A stretch of DNA of 64,000 nt, from the NCBI GenBank assembly GCA_948099385.1, contig CANUEZ040000196.1, forward strand, positions 4,571,001 through 4,635,000, in the 5' to 3' direction. The DNA comes from Fasciola hepatica. Its lineage: Eukaryota; Platyhelminthes; Trematoda; Plagiorchiida; Fasciolidae. Positions 23,205 to 36,740 of the stretch are shown one piece after another; the stretch's first letter is position 1; every line of letters starts with the position of its first letter. Under the pieces are notes generated by a model, which made no database searches, was not told where the DNA came from, and was given only the letters and a program-made list of their open reading frames with translations. Both the position numbers and the translations under genes were made by a program.

Positions 23205-26200
23205 TTGTGGTTTGGGTGTTCGACTGACATTCGTTCACCCCAACCCTTGTTCGTGTCTCCGAGTGGGTTCTGTCCATGTGCAATGCTCATGATTCCCTTA
23301 GCGGATCAAACAGCTGTACAGTGCTTCCATAATTTTCACTGGTCAGTTCAGTGTTCAAGCTGCATGGAGAATCATATTATACAAATCTACTCTGCTACTG
23401 CTCTATTGCATTGTATGAGCAATCTGTGTGGATTGTTCATAAGGGAATGCCTTGGTTTTACTTAGGCCCATAAATAGAGAGGTGATGGAACATAGGATTG
23501 GATCGGTGTGCGAGAATTTGGTTGTTACCATTCAAAGCGAAAGCGAAAGCCGAAGCCAATTTGGGGATTGTGCTTTATCATGTAGTGTATATGTTGAACA
23601 AAGCGTTCAGACCCATATGGGATAGCCTTGTGGTTTGGGTGTTCGACTGACATTCGTTCACCCCAACCCTTGTTCGTGTCTCCGAATGGGTTCTGTCCAT
23701 GTGCAATGCTCATGATTCCCTTAGCGGATCAAACAGCTGTACAGTGCTGCCATAATTTTCAATGGTCAGTTCAGTGTTCAAGCTGCATGGAGAATCATAT
23801 TATACAAATCTACTCTGCTACTGCTCTATTGCATTGTATGAGCAATCTGTGTGGATTGTTCATACGGGAATGCCTTGGTTTTACTTAGGCCCATAAATAG
23901 AGAAGTGATGGAACATAGGATTGGATCGGTGTGCGAGAATTTGGTTGTTACCATTGAAAGCGAAAGCGATAGCCGAAGCCAATTTGGGGATTGTGCTATA
24001 TCATGTAGTGTATATGTTGAACAAAGCGTTGAGACCCATATCTGATAGCCTTGTGGTTTGGGTGTTCGACTGACATTCGTTCACCCCAACCCTTGTTCGT
24101 GTCTCCGAGTGGGCTCTGTCCATGTGCAATGCTCATGATTCCCTTAGCGGATCAAACAGCTGTACAGTGCTGCCATAATTTTCAATGGTCAGTTCAGTGT
24201 TCAAGCTGCATGGAGAATAATATTATACAAATCTACTCTGCTACTGCTCTATTGCATTGTATGAGCAATCTGTGTGGATTGTTCATAAGGGAATGCCTTG
24301 GTTTTACTTAGGCCCATAAATAGAGAAGTGATGGAACATAGGATTGGATCGGTGTGCGAGAATTTGGTTGTTACCATTCAAAGCGAAAGCGAAAGCCGAA
24401 GCCAATTTGGGGATTGTGCTATATCATGTAGTGTATATGTTGAACAAAGCTTTGAGAGCCATATCGGATAGCCTTGTGGTTTCGGTGTTCGACTGACATT
24501 CGTTCACCCCAACCCTTGTTCGTGTCTCCGAGTGGGCTCTGTCCATGTGCAATGCTCATGATTCCCTTAGCGGATCAAACAGCTGTACAGTGCTTCCATA
24601 ATTTTCAATGGTCAGTTCAGTGTTCAAGCTGCATGGAGAATCATATTATACAAATCTACTCTGCTACTGCTCTATTGCATTGTATGAGCAATCTGTGTGG
24701 ATTGTTCATAAGGGAAAGCCGTGGTTTTACTTAGGCCCATAAATAGAGAAGTGATGGAACATAGGATTGGATCGGTGTGCGAGAAATTGGTTGTTACCAT
24801 TCAAAGCGAAAGCGAAAGCCGAAGCCAATTTGGGGATTGTGCTATATCATGTAGTGTATATGTTGAACAAAGCGTTGAGACCCATATCGGATAGCCTTGT
24901 GGTTTGGGTGTTCGACTGACATTCGTTCACCCCAACCCTTGTTCGTGTCTCCGAATGGGTTCTGTCCATGTGCAATGCTCATGATTCCCTTAGCGGATCA
25001 AACAGCTGTACAGTGCTTCCATAATTTTCAATGGTCAGTTCAGTGTTCAAGCTGCATGGAGAATAATATTATACAAATCTACTCTGCTACTGCTCTATTG
25101 CATTGTATGAGCAGTCTGTGTGGATTGTTCATAAGGGAATGCCTTGGTTTTACTTAGGCCCATAAATAGAGAAGTGATGGAACATAGGATTGGATCGGTG
25201 TGCGAGAATTTGGTTGTTACCATTCAAAGCGAAAGCGAAAGCCGAAGCCAATTTGGGGATTGTGCTATATCATGTAGTGTATATGTTGATCAAAGCGTTC
25301 AGACCCATATCGGATAGCCTTGTGGTTTGGGTGTTCGACTGACATTCGTTCACCCCAACCCTTGTTCGTGTCTCCGAGTGGGCTCTGTCCATGTGCAATG
25401 CTCATGATTCCCTTAGCGGATCAAACAGCTGTACAGTGCTTCCATAATTTTCAATGGTCAGTTCAGTGTTCAAGCTGCATGGAGAATCATATTATACAAA
25501 TCTTCTCTGCTACTGCTCTATTGCATTGTATGAGCAATCTGTGTGGATTGTTCATACGGGAATGCCTTGGTTTTACTTAGGCCCATAAATAGAGAAGTGA
25601 TGGAACATAGGATTGGATCGGTGTGCGAGAATTTGGTTGTTACCATTCAAAGCGAAAGCGAAAGCCGAAGCCAATTTGGGGATTGTGCTATATCATGTAG
25701 TGTATATGTTGAACAAAGCGTTCAGACCCATATCGGATAGCCTTGTGGTTTGGGTGTTCGACTGACATTCGTTCACCCCAACCCTTGTTCGTGTCTCCGA
25801 GTGGGCTCTGTCCATGTGCAATGCTCATGATTCCCTTAGCGGATCATACAGCTGTACAGTGCTTCCATAATTTTCAATGGTCAGTTCAGTGTTCAAGCTG
25901 CATGGAGAATCATATTATACAAATCTACTCTGCTACTGCTCTATTGCATTGTATGAGCAATCTGTGTGGATTGTTCATAAGGGAATGCCTTGGTTTTACT
26001 TAGGCCCATAAATAGAGAAGTGATGGAACATAGGATTGGATCGGTGTGCGAGAATTTGGTTGTTACCATTCAAAGCGAAAGCGATAGCCGAAGCCAATTT
26101 GGGGATTGTGCTATATCATGTAGTGTATATGTTGAACAAAGCGTTGAGACCCATATCGGATAGCCTTGTGGTTTGGGTTTTCGACGGACTATCGTTCACC

Positions 26201-27434
26201 CCAACCCTTGTTCGTGTCTCCGAGTGGGCTCTGTCCATGTGCAATGCTCATGATTCCCTTAGCGGATCAAACAGCTGTACAGTGCTTCCATAATTTTCAA
26301 TGGTCAGTTCAGTGTTCAAGCTGCATGGAGAATCATATTATACAAATCTACTCTGCTACTGCTCTATTGCATTGTATGAGCAATCTGTGTGGATTGTTCA
26401 TAAGGGAATGCCTTGGTTTTACTTAGGCCCATAAATAGAGAAGTGATGGAACATAGGATTGGATTGGTGTGCGAGAATTTGGTTGTTACCGTTCAAAGCG
26501 AAAGCGAAAGCCGAAGGCGATTTGGGGATTGTGCTATATCATGTAGTGTATATGTTGAACAAAGCGTTCAGACCCATATCGGATAGCCTTGTGATTTGGG
26601 TGTTCGACTGACATTCGTTCACCCCAACCCTTGTTCGTGTCTCCGAGTGGGCTCTGTCCATGTGCAATGCTCATGATTCCCTTAGCGGATCAAACAGCTG
26701 TACAGTGCTTCGATAATTTTCAATGGTCAGTTCAGTGTTCAAGCTGCATGGAGAATCATATTATACAAATCTACTCTGCTACTGCTCTATTGCATTGTAT
26801 GAGCAATCTGTGTAGATTGTTCATAAGGGAATGCCTTGGTTTTACTTAGGCCCATAAATAGAGAAGTGATGGAACATAGGATTGGATCGGTGTGCGAGAA
26901 TTTGGTTGTTACCGTTCAAAGCGAAAGCGGAAGCCGAAGCCAATTTGGGGATTGTGCTATATCATGTAGTGTATATGTTGAACAAAGCGTTCAGACCCAT
27001 ATCGGATAGCCTTGTGGTTTGGGTGTTCGACTGACATTCGTTCACCCCAACCCTTGTTCGTGTCTCCGAGTGGGTTCTGTGCATGTGCAATGCTCATGAT
27101 TCCCTTAGCGGATCAAACAGCTGTACAGTGCTTCCATAATTTTCAATGGTCAGTTCAGTGTTCAAGCTGCATGGAGAATCATATTATACAAATCTACTCT
27201 GCTACTGCTCTATTGCATCGTATGAGCAATCTGTGTGGATTGTTCATAAGGGAATGCCTTGGTTTTACTTAGGCCCATAAATAGAGAGGTGATGGAACAT
27301 ATGATTGGATTGGTGTGCGAGAATTGCGTTGTTACCGTTCAAAGCGAAAGCGAAAGCCGAAGGCGATTTGGGGATTGTGCTATATCATGTAGTGTATATG
27401 TTGAACAAAGCGTTCAGACCCATATCGGATAGCC
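23205..27434 (+). repeat. Ten exact 423-bp monomers
   Basis: Starts run from 23205 to 27012. ACCATTCAAAG predominates over ACCGTTCAAAG up to about 26 kb. GTGCTGCCATAA marks the monomers at 23628 and 24051. GGAATGCC is changed to GGAAAGCCG at 24474. The 26166 monomer has a CGACGGACTATCG head like those near 9-10.5 kb. GGATCATACAG is at 25743. Confidence 0.97.
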
Positions 27435-30395
27435 TTATGATTTGGGTGTTCGACTGACATTCGTTCACCCCAACCCTTGTTCGTGTCTCCGAGTGGGCTC
27501 TGTCCATGTGCAATGCTCATGATTCCCTTAGCGGATCAAACAGCTGTACAATGCTTCCATAATTTCCAATGGTCAGTTCCGTGGTCAAGCTGCATGGAGA
27601 ATCATATTATACAAATCTGCTCTGCTACTGCTCTATTGCATTGTATGAGCAATCTGTGTGGATTGTTCATAAGGGAATGCCTTGGTTTTACTTAGGCCCA
27701 TAAATAGAGAAGTGATGGAACATAGGATTGGATCGGTGTGCGAGAATTTGGTTGTTACCGTTCAAAGCGAAAGCGAAAGCCGAAGCCAATTTGGGGATTA
27801 TGCTATATCATGTAGTGTATATGTTGAACAAAGCGTTGAGACCCATATCGGATAGCCTTGTGGTTTGGGTTATCGACTGACAATCATTAACCCCAACTCA
27901 TGTTCGTGTCTCCGAGTGGGCTCTGTCCATGTGCAATGCTCATGATTCCCTTAGCGGATCAAACAGCTGTACAGTGCTTCCATAATTTTCAATGGTCAGT
28001 TCAGTGTTCAAGCTGCATGGAGAATAATATTATACAAATCTACTCTGCTACTGCTCTATTGCATTGTATGAGCAATCTGTGTGGATTGTTCATAAGGGAA
28101 TGCCTTGGTTTTACTTAGGCCCATAAATAGAGAAGTGATGGAACATAGGATTGGATCGGTGTGCGAGAATTTGGTTGTTACCATTGAAAGCGAAAGCGAT
28201 AGCCGAAGCCAATTTGGGGATTGTGCTATATCATGTAGTGTATATGTTGAACAAAGCGTTCAGACCCATATCGGATAGCCTTGTGGTTTGGGTTATCGAC
28301 TGGCATTCGTTCACCCCAACTCTTGTTCGTGTCTCCGAGTGGGCTCTGTCCATGTGCAATGCTCATGATTCCCTTAGCGGATCAAACAGCTGTACAGTGC
28401 TTCCATAATTTGCAATGGTCAGTTCCGTGGTCAAGCTGCATGGAGAATCATATTATACAAATCGACTCTGCTACTGCTCTATTGCATTGTATGAGCAATC
28501 TGTGTGGATTGTTCATAAGGGAATGCCTTGGTTTTACTTAGGCCCATAAATAGAGAAGTGATGGAACATAGGATTGGATCGGTGTGCGAGAATTTGGTTG
28601 TTACCATTCAAAGCCAACGCGAAAGCCGAAGCCAATTTGGGGATTGTGCTATATCATGTAGTGTATATGTTGAACAAAGCGTTGAGACCCATATGGGATA
28701 GCCTTGTGATTTGGGTGTTCGACTGACATTCGTTCACCCCAACCCTTGTTCGTGTCTCCGAGTGGGCTCTGTCCATGTGCAATGCTCATGATTCCCTTAG
28801 CGGATCAAACAGCTGTACAGTGCTTCGATAATTTTCAATGGTCAGTTCAGTGTTCAAGCTGCATGGAGAATCATATTATACAAATCTACTCTGCTACTGC
28901 TCTATTGCATTGTATGAGCAATCTGTGTGGATTGTTCATAAGGGAATGCCTTGGTTTTACTTAGGCCCATAAATAGAGAAGTGATGGAACATAGGATTGG
29001 ATCGGTGTGCGAGAATTTGGTTGTTACCATTCAAAGCCAACGCGAAAGCCGAAGCCAATTTGGGGATTGTGCTATATCATGTAGTGTATATGTTGAACAA
29101 AGCGTTCAGACCCATATCGGATAGCCTTGTGGTTTGGGTGTTCGACTGACATTCGTTCACCCCAACCCTTGTTCGTGTCTCCGAGTGGGTTCTGTCCATG
29201 TGCAATGCTTATGATTCCCTTAGCGGATCAAACAGCTGTACAGTGCTTCCATAATTTTCAATGGTCAGTTCAGTGTTCAAGCTGCATGGAGAATCATATT
29301 ATACAAATCTACTCTGCTACTGCTCTATTGCATTGTATGAGCAATCTGTGTGGATTGTTCATAAGGGAATGCCTTGGTTTTACTTAGGCCCATAAATAGA
29401 GAAGTGATGGAACATAGGATTGGATCGGTGTGCGAGAATTTGGTTGTTACCGTTTAAAGCGAAAGCGAAAGCCGAAGCCAATTTGGGAATTGTGCTATAT
29501 CATGTAGTGTATATGTTGAACAAAGCGTTGAGACCCATATCGGATAGCCTTGTGGTTTGGTTTATCGACTGGCATTCGTTCACCCCAACTCTTGTTCGTG
29601 TCTCCGAGTGGGCTCTGTCCATGTGCAATGCTCATGATTCCCTTAGCGGATCAAACAGCTGTACAGTGCTTCCATAATTTTCAATGGTCAGTTCCGTGGT
29701 CAAGCTGCATGGAGAATAATATTATACAAATCTACTCTGCTACTGCTCTATTGCATTGTATGAGCAATCTGTGTGGATTGTTCATAAGGGAATGCCTTGG
29801 TTTTACTTAGGCCCATAAATAGAGAAGTGATGGAACATAGGATTGGATCGGTGTGCGAGAATTTGGTTGTTACCGTTTAAAGCGAAAGCGAAAGCCGAAG
29901 GCGATTTGGGAATTGTGCTATATCATGTAGTGTGTATGTTGAACAAAGCGTTGAGACCCATATCGGATAGCCTTGTGGTTTGGTTTATCGACTGGCATTC
30001 GTTCACCCCAACTCTTGTTCGTGTCTCCGAGTGGGCTCTGTCCATGTGCAATGCTCATGATTCCCTTAGCGGATCAAACAGCTGTACAGTGCTTCCATAA
30101 TTTTCAATGGTCAGTTCAGTGTTCAAGCTGCATGGAGAATCATATTATACAAATCTACTCTGCTACTGCTCTATTGCATTGTATGAGCAATCTGTGTGGA
30201 TTGTTCATAAGGGAATGCCTTGGTTTTACTTAGGCCCATAAATAGAGAAGTGATGGAACATAGGATTGGATCGGTGTGCGAGTATTTGGTTGTTACCATT
30301 CAAAGCCAACGCGAAAGCCGAAGACAATTTGGGGATTGTGCTATATCATGTAGTGTATATGTTGAACAAAGCGTTGAGACCCATATGGGATAGCC
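27435..30395 (+). repeat. Seven exact 423-bp monomers, start of the CCGTGGTC subfamily
   Basis: Starts are 27435, 27858, 28281, 28704, 29127, 29550 and 29973. GTTCCGTGGTCAAGC replaces GTTCAGTGTTCAAGC at 27435, 28281 and 29550. The head ATCGACTGGCATTCG with CCAACTCTTG marks 28281, 29550 and 29973. AAGCCAACGCGAAAGCC in the micro-repeat first appears near 28613. These markers carry on into the nested blocks to the right. Confidence 0.97.
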
Positions 30396-32087
30396 TTGTG
30401 ATTTGGGTGTTCGACTGACATTCGTTCACCCCAACCCTTGTTCGTGTCTCCGAGTGGGCTCTGTCCATGTGCAATGCTCATGATTCCCTTAGCGGATCAA
30501 ACAGCTGTACAGTGCTTCCATAATTTTCAATGGTCAGTTCAGTGTTCAAGCTGCATGGAGAATCATATTATACAAATCTACTCTGCTACTGCTCTATTGC
30601 ATTGTATGAGCAATCTGTGTGGATTGTTCATAAGGGAATGCCTTGGTTTTAGTTAGGCCCATAAATAGAGAAGTGATGGAACATAGGATTGGATCGGTGT
30701 GCGAGAATTTGGTTGTTACCATTCAAAGCCAACGCGAAAGCCGAAGCCAATTTGGGGATTGTGCTATATCATGTAGTGTATATGTTGAACAAAGCGTTCA
30801 GACCCATATCGGATAGCCTTGTGGTTTGGGTGTTCGACTGACATTCGTTCACCCCAACCCTTGTTCGTGTCTCCGAGTGGGTTCTGTCTATGTGCAATGC
30901 TTATGATTCCCTTAGCGGATCAAACAGCTGTACAGTGCTTCCATAATTTTCAATGGTCAGTTCAGTTTTCAAGCTGCATGGAGAATCATATTATACAAAT
31001 CTACTCTGCTACTGCTCTATTGCATTGTTTGAGCAATCTGTGTGGATTGTTCATAAGGGAATGCCTTGGTTTTACTTAGGCCCATAAATAGAGAGGTGAT
31101 GGAACATAGGATTGGATCGGTGTGCGAGAATTTGGTTGTTACCGTTCAAAGCGAAAGCGAAAGCCGAAGCCAATTTGGGGATTGTGCTATATCATGTAGT
31201 GTATATGTTGAACAAAGCGTTCAGACCCATATGGGATAGCCTTGTGATTTGGGTGTTCGACTGACATTCGTTCACCCCAACCCTTGTTCGTGTCTCCGAG
31301 TGGGCTCTGTCCATGTGCAATGCTCATGATTCCCTTAGCGGATCAAACAGCTGTACAATGCTTCCATAATTTCCAATGGTCAGTTCCGTGGTCAAGCTGC
31401 ATGGAGAATCATATTATACAAATCTACTCTGCTACTGCTCTATTGCATTGTATGAGCAATCTGTGTGGATTGTTCATAAGGGAATGCCTTGGTTTTACTT
31501 AGGCCCATAAATAGAGTGGTTATGGAACATAGGATTGGATCGGTGTGCGAGAATTTGGTTGTTACCGTTCAAAGCGAAAGCGAAAGCCGAAGCCGATTTG
31601 GGGATTGTGCTATATCATGTATTGTATATGTTGAACAAAGCGTTGAGACCCATATGGGATAGCCTTGTGATTTGGGTGTTCGACTGACATTCGTTCACCC
31701 CAACCCTTGTTCGTGTCTCCGAGTGGGCTCTGTCCATGTGCAATGCTCATGATTCCCTTAGCGGATCAAACAGCTGTACAGTGCTTCCATAATTTTCAAT
31801 GGTCAGTTCAGTGTTCAAGCTGCATGGAGAATCATATTATACAAATCTACTCTGCTACTGCTCTATTGCATTGTATGAGCAATCTGTGTGGATTGTTCAT
31901 AAGGGAATGCCTTGGTTTTAGTTAGGCCCATAAATAGAGAAGTGATGGAACATAGGATTGGATCGGTGTGCGAGAATTTGGTTGTTACCGTTTAAAGCGA
32001 AAGCGAAAGCCGAAGGCGATTTGGGAATTGTGCTATATCATGTAGTGTATATGTTGAACAAAGCGTTGAGACCCATATCGGATAGCC
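30396..32087 (+). repeat. Four-monomer block, copy 1 of nine-monomer-offset repeat
   Basis: Monomers start at 30396, 30819, 31242 and 31665. All their rare markers recur 3,807 bp (exactly nine monomers) downstream at 34203-35894: GTTTTAGTTAGG, GGTTCTGTCTATG, GCATTGTTTGAGC, CTGTACAATGC with CCGTGGTC, and GAGTGGTTATGG. Shared sequence appears to run from about 30155 to 31985, ending where the micro-repeats diverge (ACCGTTTAAAGC against ACCATTCAAAGCC). Confidence 0.93.
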
Positions 32088-34202
32088 TTGTGGTTTGGTT
32101 TATCGACTGGCATTCGTTCACCCCAACTCTTGTTCGTGTCTCCGAGTGGGCTCTGTCCATGTGCAATGCTCATGATTCCCTTAGCGGATCAAACAGCTGT
32201 ACAGTGCTTCCATAATTTTCAATGGTCAGTTCCGTGGTCAAGCTGCATGGAGAATCATATTATACAAATCGACTCTGCTACTGCTCTATTGCATTGTATG
32301 AGCAATCTGTGTGGATTGTTCATAAGGGAATGCCTTGGTTTTACTTAGGCCCATAAATAGAGAAGTGATGGAACATAGGATTGGATCGGTGTGCGAGTAT
32401 TTGGTTGTTACCATTCAAAGCCAACGCGAAAGCCGAAGACAATTTGGGGATTGTGCTATATCATGTAGTGTATATGTTGAACAAAGCGTTGAGACCCATA
32501 TGGGATAGCCTTGTGATTTGGGTGTTCGACTGACATTCGTTCACCCCAACCCTTGTTCGTGTCTCCGAGTGGGCTCTGTCCATGTGCAATGCTCATGATT
32601 CCCTTAGCGGATCAAACAGCTGTACAGTGCTTCCATAATTTTCAATGGTCAGTTCAGTGTTCAAGCTGCATGGAGAATCATATTATACAAATCTACTCTG
32701 CTACTGCTCTATTGCATTGTATGAGCAATCTGTGTGGATTGTTCATAAGGGAATGCCTTGGTTTTAGTTAGGCCCATAAATAGAGAAGTGATGGAACATA
32801 GGATTGGATCGGTGTGCGAGAATTTGGTTGTTACCATTCAAAGCCAACGCGAAAGCCGAAGCCAATTTGGGGATTGTGCTATATCATGTAGTGTATATGT
32901 TGAACAAAGCGTTCAGACCCATATCGGATAGCCTTGTGGTTTGGGTGTTCGACTGACATTCGTTCACCCCAACCCTTGTTCGTGTCTCCGAGTGGGTTCT
33001 GTCTATGTGCAATGCTTATGATTCCCTTAGCGGATCAAACAGCTGTACAGTGCTTCCATAATTTTCAATGGTCAGTTCAGTGTTCAAGCTGCATGGAGAA
33101 TCATATTATACAAATCTACTCTGCTACTGCTCTATTGCATTGTATGAGCAATCTGTGTGGATTGTTCATAAGGGAATGCCTTGGTTTTAGTTAGGCCCAT
33201 AAATAGAGAAGTGATGGAACATAGGATTGGATCGGTGTGCGAGAATTTGGTTGTTACCATTCAAAGCCAACGCGAAAGCCGAAGCCAATTTGGGGATTGT
33301 GCTATATCATGTAGTGTATATGTTGAACAAAGCGTTCAGACCCATATCGGATAGCCTTGTGGTTTGGGTGTTCGACTGACATTCGTTCACCCCAACCCTT
33401 GTTCGTGTCTCCGAGTGGGTTCTGTCTATGTGCAATGCTTATGATTCCCTTAGCGGATCAAACAGCTGTACAGTGCTTCCATAATTTTCAATGGTCAGTT
33501 CAGTTTTCAAGCTGCATGGAGAATCATATTATACAAATCTACTCTGCTACTGCTCTATTGCATTGTATGAGCAATCTGTGTGGATTGTTCATAAGGGAAT
33601 GCCTTGGTTTTAGTTAGGCCCATAAATAGAGAAGTGATGGAACATAGGATTGGATCGGTGTGCGAGAATTTGGTTGTTACCGTTTAAAGCGAAAGCGAAA
33701 GCCGAAGGCGATTTGGGAATTGTGCTATATCATGTAGTGTATATGTTGAACAAAGCGTTGAGACCCATATCGGATAGCCTTGTGGTTTGGTTTATCGACT
33801 GGCATTCGTTCACCCCAACTCTTGTTCGTGTCTCCGAGTGGGCTCTGTCCATGTGCAATGCTCATGATTCCCTTAGCGGATCAAACAGCTGTACAGTGCT
33901 TCCATAATTTTCAATGGTCAGTTCCGTGGTCAAGCTGCATGGAGAATCATATTATACAAATCGACTCTGCTACTGCTCTATTGCATTGTATGAGCAATCT
34001 GTGTGGATTGTTCATAAGGGAATGCCTTGGTTTTACTTAGGCCCATAAATAGAGAAGTGATGGAACATAGGATTGGATCGGTGTGCGAGTATTTGGTTGT
34101 TACCATTCAAAGCCAACGCGAAAGCCGAAGACAATTTGGGGATTGTGCTATATCATGTAGTGTATATGTTGAACAAAGCGTTGAGACCCATATGGGATAG
34201 CC
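32088..34202 (+). repeat. Five monomers between the two nine-offset copies
   Basis: Starts are 32088, 32511, 32934, 33357 and 33780. Roughly 31814-33081 matches 33506-34773, an offset of four monomers (1,692 bp) with about three monomers shared. Markers are GGTTTATCGACTGGC, CCGTGGTC, AAATCGACTC, GCGAGTATTTGG and GAAGACAATTT. The adjacent monomers at 32934 and 33357 are almost the same apart from GTGTTC against GTTTTC. The region therefore holds overlapping duplications of different periods. Confidence 0.92.
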
Positions 34203-35894
34203 TTGTGATTTGGGTGTTCGACTGACATTCGTTCACCCCAACCCTTGTTCGTGTCTCCGAGTGGGCTCTGTCCATGTGCAATGCTCATGATTCCCTTAGC
34301 GGATCAAACAGCTGTACAGTGCTTCCATAATTTTCAATGGTCAGTTCAGTGTTCAAGCTGCATGGAGAATCATATTATACAAATCTACTCTGCTACTGCT
34401 CTATTGCATTGTATGAGCAATCTGTGTGGATTGTTCATAAGGGAATGCCTTGGTTTTAGTTAGGCCCATAAATAGAGAAGTGATGGAACATAGGATTGGA
34501 TCGGTGTGCGAGAATTTGGTTGTTACCATTCAAAGCCAACGCGAAAGCCGAAGCCAATTTGGGGATTGTGCTATATCATGTAGTGTATATGTTGAACAAA
34601 GCGTTCAGACCCATATCGGATAGCCTTGTGGTTTGGGTGTTCGACTGACATTCGTTCACCCCAACCCTTGTTCGTGTCTCCGAGTGGGTTCTGTCTATGT
34701 GCAATGCTTATGATTCCCTTAGCGGATCAAACAGCTGTACAGTGCTTCCATAATTTTCAATGGTCAGTTCAGTTTTCAAGCTGCATGGAGAATCATATTA
34801 TACAAATCTACTCTGCTACTGCTCTATTGCATTGTTTGAGCAATCTGTGTGGATTGTTCATAAGGGAATGCCTTGGTTTTACTTAGGCCCATAAATAGAG
34901 AGGTGATGGAACATAGGATTGGATCGGTGTGCGAGAATTTGGTTGTTACCGTTCAAAGCGAAAGCGAAAGCCGAAGCCAATTTGGGGATTGTGCTATATC
35001 ATGTAGTGTATATGTTGAACAAAGCGTTCAGACCCATATGGGATAGCCTTGTGATTTGGGTGTTCGACTGACATTCGTTCACCCCAACCCTTGTTCGTGT
35101 CTCCGAGTGGGCTCTGTCCATGTGCAATGCTCATGATTCCCTTAGCGGATCAAACAGCTGTACAATGCTTCCATAATTTCCAATGGTCAGTTCCGTGGTC
35201 AAGCTGCATGGAGAATCATATTATACAAATCTACTCTGCTACTGCTCTATTGCATTGTATGAGCAATCTGTGTGGATTGTTCATAAGGGAATGCCTTGGT
35301 TTTACTTAGGCCCATAAATAGAGTGGTTATGGAACATAGGATTGGATCGGTGTGCGAGAATTTGGTTGTTACCGTTCAAAGCGAAAGCGAAAGCCGAAGC
35401 CGATTTGGGGATTGTGCTATATCATGTATTGTATATGTTGAACAAAGCGTTGAGACCCATATGGGATAGCCTTGTGATTTGGGTGTTCGACTGACATTCG
35501 TTCACCCCAACCCTTGTTCGTGTCTCCGAGTGGGCTCTGTCCATGTGCAATGCTCATGATTCCCTTAGCGGATCAAACAGCTGTACAGTGCTTCCATAAT
35601 TTTCAATGGTCAGTTCAGTGTTCAAGCTGCATGGAGAATCATATTATACAAATCTACTCTGCTACTGCTCTATTGCATTGTATGAGCAATCTGTGTGGAT
35701 TGTTCATAAGGGAATGCCTTGGTTTTAGTTAGGCCCATAAATAGAGAAGTGATGGAACATAGGATTGGATCGGTGTGCGAGAATTTGGTTGTTACCATTC
35801 AAAGCCAAAGCGAATGCCGAAGCCAATTTGGGGATTGTGCTATATCATGTAGTGTATATGTTGAACAAAGCGTTGAGACCCATGTCGGATAGCC
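34203..35894 (+). repeat. Four-monomer block, copy 2 of nine-monomer-offset repeat
   Basis: Downstream copy of 30396-32087, with the same order of marker monomers and the same rare changes (GCATTGTTTGAGC near 34832, GAGTGGTTATGG near 35322). Identity seems to end near 35792, inside the tail of the last monomer, which has AAGCCAAAGCGAATGCC instead. Confidence 0.93.
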
Positions 35895-36740
35895 TTGTGG
35901 TTTGGGTGTTCGACTGACATTCGTTCACCCCAACCCTTGTTCGTGTCTCCGAGTGGGTTCTGTCTATGTGCAATGCTTATGATTCCCTTAGCGGATCAAA
36001 CAGCTGTACAGTGCTTCCATAATTTTCAATGGTCAGTTCAGTGTTCAAGCTGCATGGAGAATCATATTATACAAATCTACTCTGCTACTGCTCTATTGCA
36101 TTGTATGAGCAATCTGTGTGGATTGTTCATAAGGGAATGCCTTGGTTTTACTTAGGCCCATAAATAGAGAAGTGATGGAACATAGGATTGGATCGGTGTG
36201 CGAGAATTTGGTTGTTACCGTTCAAAGCGAAAGCGAAAGCCGAAGCCAATTTGGGGATTGTGCTATATCATGTAGTGTATATGTTGAACAAAGCGTTGAG
36301 ACCCATATGGGATAGCCTTGTGATTTGGGTGTTCGACTGACATTCGTTCACCCCAACCCTTGTTCGTGTCTCCGAGTGGGCTCTGTCCATGTGCAATGCT
36401 CATGATTCCCTTAGCGGATCAAACAGCTGTACAATGCTTCCATAATTTCCAATGGTCAGTTCCGTGGTCAAGCTGCATGGAGAATCATATTATACAAATC
36501 TACTCTGCTACTGCTCTATTGCATTGTATGAGCAATCTGTGTGGATTGTTCATAAGGGAATGCCTTGGTTTTACTTAGGCCCATAAATAGAGAAGTGATG
36601 GAACATAGGATTGGATCGGTGTGCGAGTATTTGGTTGTTACCATTCAAAGCCAACGCGAAAGCCGAAGACAATTTGGGGATTGTGCTATATCATGTAGTG
36701 TATATGTTGAACAAAGCGTTGAGACCCATATGGGATAGCC
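35895..36740 (+). repeat. Two exact 423-bp monomers
   Basis: Starts are 35895 (GGTTCTGTCTATG, GCTTATGATTCC) and 36318 (CTGTACAATGC, CCGTGGTC). The second ends with GCGAGTATTTGG and GAAGACAATTT near 36625-36670, a tail also seen at about 30278, 32393 and 34085. Confidence 0.95.
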
